Positions 1 to 10,094 of a DNA stretch of 16,770 nucleotides are shown here, piece after piece. This DNA is from Isohypsibius dastychi. Lineage: Eukaryota; Tardigrada; Eutardigrada; Parachela; Isohypsibiidae. A program made the translations under genes and the position numbers. The stretch's first letter is position 1. Every line of letters starts with the position of its first letter. Location: contig JAQIWT010000649.1 in NCBI GenBank assembly GCA_034696485.1, forward strand, positions 1 through 16,770. The letters run 5' to 3'. A model generated the notes under the pieces. It saw nothing but the letters and a program-made list of their open reading frames with translations. It ran no database searches and was not told the origin of the DNA.

Positions 1-8
1 AGAGAATT

Positions 9-3000
9 TCACCAAAACGGACACCATCCAATATAGCACTGACACAGGTTTTCGTGTGACATGGCTTTGTTTATCAGCAAATCTACTTGAGTTGGGACGT
101 TCACCGGATCACGGCCAAAATCGCGACCTAAAAACACATTTTCAATTCATGATTTTTCGTTAAAATTGGCAAAACGGTAATCTGCTTACCTCCGAGTTTA
201 TCGCGAACGCGGCTCAAGATCGCAATGGCTTTCTTATTAACAAGTTCCGGTTGAGCGGAATCCGAATCAGCGGGACTATCCCTGATGTGGTACCTTAATG
301 ATCCCACCGGACTTGGATCACATTGAAACGACGCTTCCGGATCGGTATCACCACCTCCCATAAATGAGGAAGCGAACGATTCCCCGGACCGGAAATGCGA
401 TGCTCTCTTGGCTACAAAAAATGGTCAACTTGTTCATTGTCTAAACCAGCTTGATCAGAAATAAGTTACCGTTTAATAATCTCCAATTGAAGAGTGGATC
501 ATAAACAAAAGCCTCAAGAACGGCCAAGACACTGTCCCTATTGTCTCTCAGAACAAGCATAACATTCTGGCATGTGGACCGGAAACTGCCTTCAATGCCG
601 GTCACCTAAAATTTGGAAACATGTCAAAAGAATGAATTTTCATCAAATATGGTATTAAACAAATTCTCTGAAAATTACTGTTTACCTCCATGGCGTTGAC
701 GAGCATCCTCGTTAACCGGAAGGGAATTTTTTCCGGAAACTTTTCACGATGCATTGCCACTTCGAAGCAGTCACCGAAATCAATATGAAGGATTTTCCCG
801 CTGAGACGATGCATCATAAGGTTGGAGGGGTGTCTATCTCCAAGACCCAAGATGTAACCAACCATGGACATAGTAGCAAGAGACCGGATATAGTTTGTCC
901 GGCGGTCAAACCAGTCCTGTCAAACAAATCAAAATAAACAACCGGATACAGGAACACAATCAAATTCCAAAACATACTTCGGAACTAGGACTTTTTAGCC
1001 ACAACAGCTTCGCCAAATCATCTCCATTAGTATTTTCTAATGCGTGCTCAAAAACTTCCACTTTCTGCATCAAAGTCAAATGATCGTAATCTTGAGACAT
1101 CTGCAAAGAAAATCCCATTACAAATCAATCGAAATGTTCCCGTTGATCCACAATTTTCCAACGTACCCGCAGCATAATTCGATGTTCGATATTCAGTAAT
1201 ATCTTCTTTTTCTCTCGGTAATCCCTGACCAAAGCATGAAGAGTATCGCAGTTGGGGACCCATCCCAATAAGCCACTGTTTGGGCTCAACGGAATCACAG
1301 CGTACCGTTGAATTCTACAACATTGAATCCCGGTGGAATCATGCTAACCAGTGTTCATAAAGAGGGAACTTACGTTAGATTTCGTCTGGCGGTGTCAGCG
1401 TTGTCGATCAATAAGCTGTTGACTAGTCCAAACAGCTGCATTACTCGCTCGTCTTGACGAAGGTCTTCGTGACCTTTCAACAAGAACGTGTAATCTTTTC
1501 CGTCACTTCCTGGAAAATGAGCCAATACACTGAAGTTATGGACGAAAACGCCGGAATCAAGGGAGGAGTTACCTTTCATGCAAATTTTACGCGGACGCTG
1601 CTTGGAAGTAATGACCTGAACCTGGCCTTGTACCTCCGCAATCTTGATTACAGGCTGACCGGGATCATACGTTCCCGGCACAGCCAGCTCCAAATCTCGA
1701 CAGCCCATAAGACGCGGTGAAACATATTGCAATTCCAAGGATGTCATCTTTGACAAACCACATGTCAGCGCGAATCATTTCTTAACAACCTTATAAACCT
1801 ACCTGGGGTAACTGTTTTGATATCCGCCGGAATACATGATAGTAGAGATCCCAAGCATGAGTCAGCTCCTTCAGATTTCCGGTTCTCTGGTACTTTTTAC
1901 ACCAATCATGAGCCTCCTGAAGATCCCTTCCATATGCCTGAAATCACCACAATAAAAACCATGAAGTAATAAAAACATGACTCGTTCATTTTTTCTCATT
2001 TTGTTTTCGAATTTTCTTCCGTTTTTTTAAAACTGAATTTTTCATTTTTTTTCAGTTTTCGAACCTGATGAAATGCGGTTTCCTTCAGAGTCTGTGGTCC
2101 ACTCTCCAGCAACACATGCAGAGGCTCCAAAGTAGCGAGCATTCCTTTCACATTATGTTCTCCAAAATACTGTCTCGAAGCTTCCTCAAGTGCCTCATGC
2201 CACATTTCATGCCACAAAATGGCCACCCGAATAAGTTCCTCGCTGACCATCAACGCCTGGTTCACCAAGTTGGAGCTATGTTCCCGCATATTTTTCAAAA
2301 TCTTATTAGCAGCATTCATCCGGGATTCCACAGTCGCCTTCGAAGCAACTGTCAACGGATAAATCAGGGCTTGAGGATGAATCCGGCCAATATCGGTCAG
2401 CAGTTGACAAATCAGTTTGGATACCAGCTGTCTCGGCGTGTCAATACGAGCAATCAACTGCGGAATAACTTGCAGCCAGTTCTCAATCTGGATACTTTTC
2501 AGAACGTCCACCAAAGTTTCGTAAACTTCCGGAATATGTCCATAGTCAAACCAAAGGGTCAGTAATCGTAGGATGTCTTGTAGAACACTTCCGCGACATA
2601 ATGCGATTGAGCTGACAAATCCTTTGATAGCCGGGATGCAGAATGTATGGACGACATTGACGGGGATGGACGGAAGTGGACTTGTGGGAAGTCGACCGGA
2701 AACAAGGGAGTTGGTGGAGTCCGATAGAGACGGGTCACCCATAAGGGCTCCATTCTGCTGATTTCGATGTTTGTAGTATAGAACTGCCTCAAAATTCATC
2801 GATGCCCATGCATGCCAGGCTTTGTAGTTGTGAGGGTCATGCTGAGTAGCGGCACAATACCACTGGATGATCTGGAAAATCGAAACGATTTTGAACAAGT
2901 GCAGCCGAGTCTATGAAAATTTCAAGGTCTCAAAATGACACCGACACCAAATCGAAAAACCACATACTTTAATAACACAAAATAATGTATATTAATAAAT

Positions 3001-6000
3001 GTCAAAAAATATCAACTACCCATGAATAAATCTTGAGCAAGCCATACCATTCGGCACAAATTTCTCAACCATGCACATCAAAAAACATATTTGTTTTTCA
3101 GGTTTTGCTTTATTCCGACATATATTTTTTAAGCCCAAATCCAGCGTTATATCATTTTTGATAAAAGAGTGTCATAAAAGTAATACCTGCGGAATGCTAG
3201 TTTCTTCTTGTTCGTGCGGCGCCGTCTCGTTCAACTGTTCTTTCCATTGTCCCAATCTCAAACAGCATCTAAAACAGCGAGAACGTGTTCCAGATATAAT
3301 TCTAATAAACTAAAGCTATCCACACATACCTGGCTAGAAGTTTGTGGAACTCTTGAACAAGAGGGTCTAGTGGGCTTCCACGCAGTCCACCAGCACCGAT
3401 TACGAACTGCTGTAATCCATTAAACACTTCAATCTTCTCGTGTTTCTTGTCGGACTTCTGCCACAGAAACTTCATCGATTCGTAAAATAATGGCGGTCGT
3501 GTGGTTGGGATGTTCGCAACGCATAAAACTGGAGGCCGCTTAGAGTCGTTTCCCATAAGAAGATGAAGAACGCGCTGAGCTAGTGTGACTTGCTTGTTCT
3601 TCCGGCAGAGACTAGCGAACTTCAGCCAGGCACGCATATCTTCCTGTGGTGACTGCACCAAACTGCGAACCTGTAACAGCAAGTTCTCAAAATAGAAATC
3701 AAATATAAACCAACCAAAAATTTCGTGTAAATCGTGAATACAAATTCCGAAATAATTCCAAAATAATAAATCTTTCGTTCAAATATTTAAGATCTCAATT
3801 CAGAATCCAAAAGGTTATTTACATCAAAACCATGCTTGAAACTGATTTACCTGCAAAACATGCTGCCAGTCTTCAACGACTTTCTGACATCCCATCAAGC
3901 GCTTCCACCATGTTTCCCGGATGACCTGCCTTCGGTCAGTGTGCAATTTAAATTGAGCCACTTCTTCCAATTCAGCCAACTGCTGGGTCAGAATCATAGA
4001 CCCGTAACTACACAAAATCAGGCACATGATAATACCGTGACAATAAAACAACATTTTTGTGAAACTCACGCTCGACTGTAACTTTCTCCGACCATCGCAG
4101 TCAAATCCGAATCCAACAAGTCTCTTGCTTTCTCAATGAGTGACTGAGCATACACAAACTGGTCCTGATGGAGAGCAAGTACAGCTCGATAAAATGCGCC
4201 ATCCAGCGAGTCCCGCGGAATCAAACAAACATATTCCTCCATAAAATCCCATTTCTGCAAACCCCAAGCTGCAGCTGATGACATCCTCGCCATTCGTTGC
4301 CGGAGATCGTCATTAACATGCAACCATTTGTCTTGTGTGAGCTGGAGTAAATGCTGCCAGTCGCCCAAAGCTTCCAAACAGCGCATTCGTCCGAGAAGCA
4401 GTTCTTCATCTGACGGACTTTGCTCCTGAAGATAACGAAAACAGTGAGGCTTATTTATCACAATTACAGGTGTGATCCTAAATTACCTGCTTCCGTTCAT
4501 ACGCCACAAGTGCTGCTTCCCATTCGTGTAGTTTTTCATACCAAGATTCCTTCAATTCAGCGCCGTTGTTTTTAACCGCATATTCTAGCACACCAAGAGC
4601 AGCTTCCGGTTGTTGCAACTTGTTGTTGATACTAGAACAGCCAGTTCACGTAAAGCCGACTTTGATACCGTAAACGAAACCGAAAAACTGATTACCTGAT
4701 GAGTGATTCGAGAACGTCGGTAGATGCTCCTGCGTGGAACTCACTTTCCTTGTAATGCAGGGCTTTAGCATAAGCTCGACATCGCATGGCCAAGTTAGCC
4801 AATAACTGAGGTTCCAGTGGCAAAGGACCCTATAACATATAGGTTTGCTAAAGAGCGGCAAAACAAACGAAATCCGCGGTGACCTTTTCGCAATGCTCCA
4901 TAAATTCTGCCAAATTCAGCAAGTACTGCGTGATTTCCGGTATATCATGTCTTGCAAGCGCTTCTTCCAGACATTTGATCAAATCGTCCTGCTGCTGTTC
5001 TGTCAACTCCGTCCAGCATGAGACGAACGCCGCATTGAATAATTCTCTGAAAGTAATAAATTGTAATTAAAAAGTGACTTTTTATTCGGAAAAAATATTA
5101 CTTTGCCACAGCAGGATATGACTGCGCCAAAGACCAGCATGAGCGCAAAGCTGGTGATGGAGACTCTTTGAGTAGTTCCAAGCTCAAACGTCTCAACCAC
5201 TCCAGCCAATCATCTTTCGACGCGCATCTCGCTGTACTCCAGGCTCTTTTCAGATTCACCACACCAACTTCCAAATTTTTCAGCGCTGCTGCTTGATCGA
5301 CTGGGTCGCCAGTCACACGGGAGCTTCTCGGCCCCAAATAGTACCGTCGACTTCTGGAGGCGTTTTCGTCGGGAAACGCCGGACTTCCCATTATCGAAAC
5401 TGAAAGCAAAATAATACAACACAAATAATAAAAAACAAAAACAAATCAAGTAAAAAACTGATTATCAAGAAACAAAATATCCATCGTAAACCCAACTCAC
5501 CAGTTCGCAGTTGAGCAACGAGAAGTTCATAACGGCGATGTACGATCTTGTTTTTGTTAATAGCCCGCTCAACAAGTGGTACGAAAATTTCGAACTTCCG
5601 GTCCAGCTGACATAACAAAGCCGTCAGCGCATCCATTGCCGGTACATGCATTTCGTGGGTATCCAGCAAACGAACAATCGGATGAATAATCAATCCAGCA
5701 TATTCTCCCAAGTCATTAGTTTCTGTCAGAGTTTCGATCAACTCCAGAACCAATTTCTTGATGGGGTTAGGGACATCTTTTATATCCAGCAGTTTCATGA
5801 TCGGAGCAAGTAAGGTATGGAGGTAATCATCCAAAACCGGGCCGAATTTCTGCAAAGCAGTCAGGAGACTTTTCGTAACAGCGCGATCAGGACTAGAATC
5901 GTGAATCAAGACTTTCAATAGTTGCGGTAACAAAAGCGACATGTGAGAGCGAAGATCAGGTCCCAGCGCAACGACAAGCTGTTCCAGCAGTTGGATAAGT

Positions 6001-9000
6001 GTGGTCTGCACTGCTGCATTGTTAGTCCAGAAATCTCGGATCAGCGGAATGATAGATGGGAGATAAATACGAAGATGCTGCTGAACGATTCCAATCAACA
6101 CTCCCAATTGCTGAAGGAGAAAATCCCGAAACAGAGGATCATTCGAGGATCGGACGACGTTGATTATTTGTGGCACAACTTGAGGCAGATAAGAAACACT
6201 CTTGATTCCCAGGCTTCGAAAAATGAAGAATATGGCTGTTCCGGCATTGATGTGGTATTGCGACAGAGTCGAGTCGTTCATCATGCGCATCAAGACGGAA
6301 ATGGCAATCGCGGGATAATATTCATCCAGGTTGCTCGAGCTCATGGAAATTAATGTTTCGTGGATCTGGGTTGCATCCTGATAATTCAATATTATGGTCC
6401 AATGGAATTATGAAATTCAATTCACTTACATGAGAACCATCTGCATGAGGAATTGGTTCCGGCTGACCAACAACTGGACTCGATGCATCCAGTCCAGTTT
6501 CGATAATACCGGTGTTGACCTTGTGAACATATGGATCAAGAGCACCAAGCAGTCCTAGAACTCTAATAGTTTCTCTTCGCAGTGAGGGCGACTGTTCGTT
6601 TTTCAGAAATCCGATGAGTATTCCCAGCAGCTTTGGAAATTTGGTGTATGGCTCAATCGCGCAGCCGGTACTTTCCACAAGCTTTCCTGTAATGAAATTC
6701 AGCTTAAGCCACGTCTGAGTAGGCTCAACAAAGTGTCTACCTAATGTCCACAGTGCATATTCTCGTTTTGTGGCCGAAGTGGGGTCTTGCAGAATAACAA
6801 GAAGGATCTTCAGTATTTCGTCAAGACGGTTGTTGATTTCGCGACTGGTGGTTGAGCTTGAAATTCGTGCCAGTTCTCCAACTGCGCCAAGGATATTCAC
6901 AGTCACCGCACTGCTACACTCTTCCTCATGGAGCTTCGATGTAAGCGCCTACATATTAAAATCAACGGTAATAAAGTATCGACTCAAGGGAAAAGCTAAA
7001 CCGCTTTAAAAGTGACCTTTAGTATCGGCTCCGAATAGGATCTCATCAAAGCCGGGGCGGTTGCGATAAGATGACCCAGCAACTTCGCGCTGTGCTCTTT
7101 ATTTTTGTTGACACCACTGTGTTCCAGTTCGTTCAACAACTAAAAATATTAATCATTTATCAAATTGTTAAAATGAGAAAAAAATCTATTTACCTGAATC
7201 AAGACTTTTCTCAAGATAGGCAACACGTAAGCTGGATTCAGATTACTCAGCCGTCCGAGAATACACATGGCCACTTCACGCACTTCGAATACTTCGTCGT
7301 TTAGAGCGAAACAAAGACAGTTCAAATTTTCAGCTTGAGCAAGGTGAATATCAAATTTCTCATCCATGGACGACATCACGCGAAGTCTAAAAAACATGAC
7401 TCAAGTAAATCCAGCGTGAATATGAATAAATCTAACATTAATACCGTATATCTGAGAATGGGTCGTTTACTCCAACTACCAGAAGCTTCCGCAAGATTTC
7501 CGAAACCATCGAAAATATCGCTGGGCTGTTGTATTGGCCAGGTGATCTCAATGAGCTTAGAATAATTGGAGAGAGTAGCTTAGAACAAGTCGAGACAGCC
7601 TCAAATCGAACGTCACGAATATCACTGTATATGAAGTATTCCGCACAATATTGCACAAATGGCATCAGTAACTGACTGGCCATGCCGCCTGCAACACAAT
7701 AAAGACAATTTAATTTTCTGTAAAAAAAAAGCCTCCAATTCACCTTCAAAATCAAAATTTCCAAGTGTTCGCAAAGCGAGAACAACAGTAAAAACGTCAT
7801 CAATCTGAGGAGGCGCGTTTGCAGACGGGTCCTTTGGAGCACCCGGATGTTGAAGTGGACGCTGCATCAAGATGAGACTGAGAATTTTCAGTAATCCATC
7901 CTGAATAGTTTTTCTCAACGTGGGAACCGCAACACATATTTCACGTAAAGCTGCAACAAGCGTAGGCCGCAGCTGACCGGAAAGAATCGCGTCGAGAATA
8001 TCTTCCAGCTCGTCTTTCATGCTACCTCCAACTGACCTAAAAATTAAACATATCTGATTAAAGAGATCCATTTTTCGAGGAATAAACGAAAACACAAACC
8101 TGGCCAGCATGCATAAACACATATACGCAGCATCATCAGGCGGAGGGGGCTTCTTTTTAGAAGTTCCGTCTTTACTTCGCAGTGTTGTCCGGAGAAGCTC
8201 CATGATTTTTGGTAACTGAGGCTTGATACCATCTCCAAGCGCCATGGATAAATAACCGATGGTCAGAAAGGTCTGCTGTCGATCTCTTTTTAAATTTCCA
8301 AGAATATATGTAACCGAATCACTCAGATGTATTTTGCTGAATGTAAATGTGTGAAACGCAGCAAGTCGCGGTAAAAGTTGCAGAACAGCGGACTGAATCA
8401 ACGGGCTCTTGGCTTTGTCACGCTGGATGAAAACATCCTGGCAGATCTTCAATAAAACAACAATCTAACGATAATTTATTACAAAATTTCGAACATCAAC
8501 AACGGAACCTTTTCGATGTGAAATCCGATCAACTCTTTGCACGCGTGACTTTCATACAGCTTCCGGTCCGTACTTTCGGAAGCAGACAGTACGGTCATCA
8601 TATCCGGTGGGTGATCCTTAGCGAAAACTACCCCGACAGTAGGTTTCTTTTTGGCTCGAGTAAATGCATTAGGACGACCTTCAGGAAAATCAAGTTTAAA
8701 TAAACGAGACATTATCAGAAATTACGACAACATACCAATACTCGCTTCCGTTTCCATCAGATGGTTGAACATGTCTTCCGCTTCCGCTCTTGCACGTTCC
8801 GCATCCACATTCGAACATCTGAATAATTCACACAAGACCAAAAGTGCTCCATGAATTCTTTCCTCTTTTCCAGTTAGCTTCACACGGAGCTCCTCTTCAA
8901 CTTTCTTGTGACACATCTCGTACCACGGTGGTTTCTGGAAATCTCTGGTTTCGCGCTGCGCTGTTACGATGATCGCCGACCGGATAGCTTCTGCTGCTTT

Positions 9001-9729
9001 CTCACGAATATATGATCGTGAGTCAAACACAGCGTAGAAGATGTTTTCGAAAAACTGCTGAACGTGTTGGAAGAAGAATGTTGGACAACTGTGACCGAAT
9101 TCTTTCAAAACGCAAACAGCTGCATAACGCCGACTTTCCGTGTTGTTCCGATCCACCACAGACAACCATTCGAAGCATCTTTTTATTTCGTGTTCTACAT
9201 ATTCAGCGCTGTAAGTCCCGCTGACGAGCGCCAGTTTTCCGATGGCTTTGGATGTGAGTTCTGTGACAACAGGATCCGCTGAAGGAATTAATTCGCGGAG
9301 ATAGACTTGGAAACGAGAGACACGTCCGAAAATGCTCCCAACATCCAGCTCGATAAGAGTAGCTGAAAATGCATTTGCAATCGTTGCAGCTGATTACACA
9401 AACGAGAAAATCTACAAACCTATTGCAAGTATAGCTCCTTTTCTTTCGTTGATATCCGAACTGCCAACCATATCCGAGAGATGCATTTGGAATTCATCAA
9501 GAAACTTCCAGGTCTCATCCCGACTAACTTCTTGCAACTCTGTAATCACGAGATTTTAATTTACGGCTATGCAGATAATGGCTGAAAAAGAAACCAACGA
9601 GATGTTAGGAATTCAGATTGGCTTACCATACTGAACGTATTTTCGCAGGTCTTTCGCAGCCTGCGTTCTGATCTCATCGCTGCGGCTTTTCAAGCCACCA
9701 ACAAACTGGCTGATGGTTCCGGAATGCAT
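9..9729 (-). CDS. TOR: Target of rapamycin (TOR) serine/threonine kinase, complete, 30 exons
   Basis: Central kinase of the TORC1/TORC2 complexes, coupling nutrients and growth signals to translation and autophagy. Exons (5'->3'): 9729-9627, 9539-9420, 9362-8736, 8678-8509, 8446-8100, 8036-7744, 7688-7445, 7386-7194, 7139-7017, 6948-6741, 6686-6430, 6377-5501, 5399-5102, 5046-4884, 4829-4696, 4631-4487, 4425-4070, 4007-3851, 3670-3330, 3268-3187, 2871-2065, 1937-1803, 1747-1573, 1509-1374, 1314-1167, 1100-978, 916-686, 605-470, 411-190, 127-9. They sum to 2,490 codons and every splice phase agrees. The product is 2,489 residues (human mTOR 2,549). HEAT repeats occupy about 1-1190, FAT about 1230-1940, FRB about 1960-2055, kinase about 2085-2400 and FATC the last 32 residues. 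Kinase motifs are intact: [14 protein letters not shown] (ATP Lys K2130), GDRHPSN (D2281), HIDFGD (D2300). FRB residues S1978, F1982 and W2044 match the human rapamycin-contacting set. The end [11 protein letters not shown] is canonical. The start is the first in-frame ATG after an in-frame TGA, with A at -3. Exons were placed by comparison with known mTOR, so a few splice borders could be off by a few bases. Confidence 0.97.
1510..1572 (-). other. 63-nt stop-free intron of TOR, in frame, before the ATP-binding Lys
   Basis: The donor GGTAACT and acceptor TTTTCCAG bound 63 nt with no stop in the TOR frame. Read through, it adds 21 residues between Lys2118 and Ser2120. That interrupts a stretch which otherwise matches mTOR without a gap ([20 protein letters not shown]). 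I call it an intron because other TOR kinases have no insert here and both splice signals are good. Retention would keep the frame. Confidence 0.85.
2872..3186 (-). other. Longest TOR intron (315 nt), no gene seen
   Basis: This AT-rich intron joins codons ending TSIPQ to IIQWYCAA, a junction that aligns to mTOR without missing residues. There is no reason to expect a hidden exon. Short open frames on the plus strand here look random. I see no tRNA, clear hairpin or repeat. Confidence 0.8.
6687..6740 (-). other. 54-nt stop-free intron of TOR, in frame, in the HEAT region
   Basis: A GGTAGAC donor and ATTACAG acceptor bound 54 nt with no stop codon in frame. Reading through adds 18 residues inside [19 protein letters not shown], a block that aligns to mTOR without a gap once the segment is removed. 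Most likely a constitutive short intron that a simple ORF scan would miss. Confidence 0.85.
8037..8099 (-). other. 63-nt stop-free intron of TOR, in frame
   Basis: A GGTTTGTG donor follows the codons for MLA and an ATTTTTAG acceptor precedes SVGGSMKDE. The 63 nt between them have no stop in frame, so the open frame continues across. Removing them restores the mTOR spacing at [12 protein letters not shown], where human has SMLARAMGPGIQ. The phase (2) agrees on both sides. Confidence 0.85.
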
Positions 9730-9744
9730 TATGTTGTCGTATAT

Positions 9745-9768
9745 TCACATTCCAGTTTTTGGTATCAT
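9745..9768 (-). promoter_or_regulatory. Upstream ORF before the TOR start codon
   Basis: A seven-codon frame (MIPKTGM then TGA) begins at 9768 and ends 15 nt before the TOR ATG at 9729, in the same frame. Its last two codons form a start-stop ATGTGA at 9750-9745. If the mRNA leader includes it, it could lower TOR translation. The transcription start is unknown, so its presence in the mRNA is inferred. Confidence 0.35.
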
Positions 9769-9805
9769 GTCAATTCCAGAAAATGGGCACAACAGTCAAC
9801 AGCTG

Positions 9806-9810
9806 ATTGG
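9806..9810 (-). promoter_or_regulatory. CCAAT box upstream of TOR
   Basis: The minus strand reads TTTCCAATCAGC, a good match to the NF-Y consensus, with the CCAAT core 77 nt upstream of the TOR ATG. Position and orientation suit a core promoter element of the TOR gene. This is motif evidence only. Confidence 0.45.
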
Positions 9811-9877
9811 AAAGGAACCACAACAAAACAGATTCTGTTTACCGACGAAATGATAGCATTTGTTCATTAGGGGGGAG

Positions 9878-9912
9878 CAAGTGGTCGACCCCTCAATTGA
9901 GTTCAAGTGGTC
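9878..9912. repeat. 9-bp direct repeat flanking a palindrome, TOR upstream region
   Basis: CAAGTGGTC occurs at 9878-9886 and again at 9904-9912. Between them lies the 10-bp palindrome CTCAATTGAG (9892-9901). The arrangement sits about 150-180 nt upstream of the TOR start in the gap between TOR and the histone-fold gene. It could be a paired binding site or chance. The rest of the 9730-10093 gap shows no other coding signal. Confidence 0.4.
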
Positions 9913-10088
9913 AGCCAACCTTTGCAAGTTTCAATTTCCGGTAACTCAAGTACTCAACTAACATCAACTCACAGCATCTAGCTCTTCAGCATCCTTTATA
10001 CATTTATCAAACGAAAATTGATGGACATGTTTTTAAAAAGAAAAAAAGGCGCGCATGCCGGTGGATAAAAAATTACAAAAAGGCATAC

Positions 10089-10094
10089 TTTATT
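10089..10094 (-). terminator. Polyadenylation signal AATAAA touching the stop codon
   Basis: The minus strand reads GGATAAATAAAG. The TAA stop of the histone-fold gene (10096-10094) shares its last A with AATAAA at 10094-10089. A cleavage site 10-30 nt further on would give an extremely short 3' UTR, leaving about 330 nt before the TOR start. Confidence 0.55.

Noticed and set aside
2068-2565. 165-codon plus-strand open frame
   Set aside because: It lies antisense to the large FRB/FAT exon of TOR, which matches mTOR throughout, and has no recognisable motif.
7622-8452. A single 276-codon TOR exon
   Set aside because: The frame reads through a stop-free 63-nt intron and then leaves the mTOR alignment at 7743. 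Splicing at 8100/8036 and 7744/7688 restores it.
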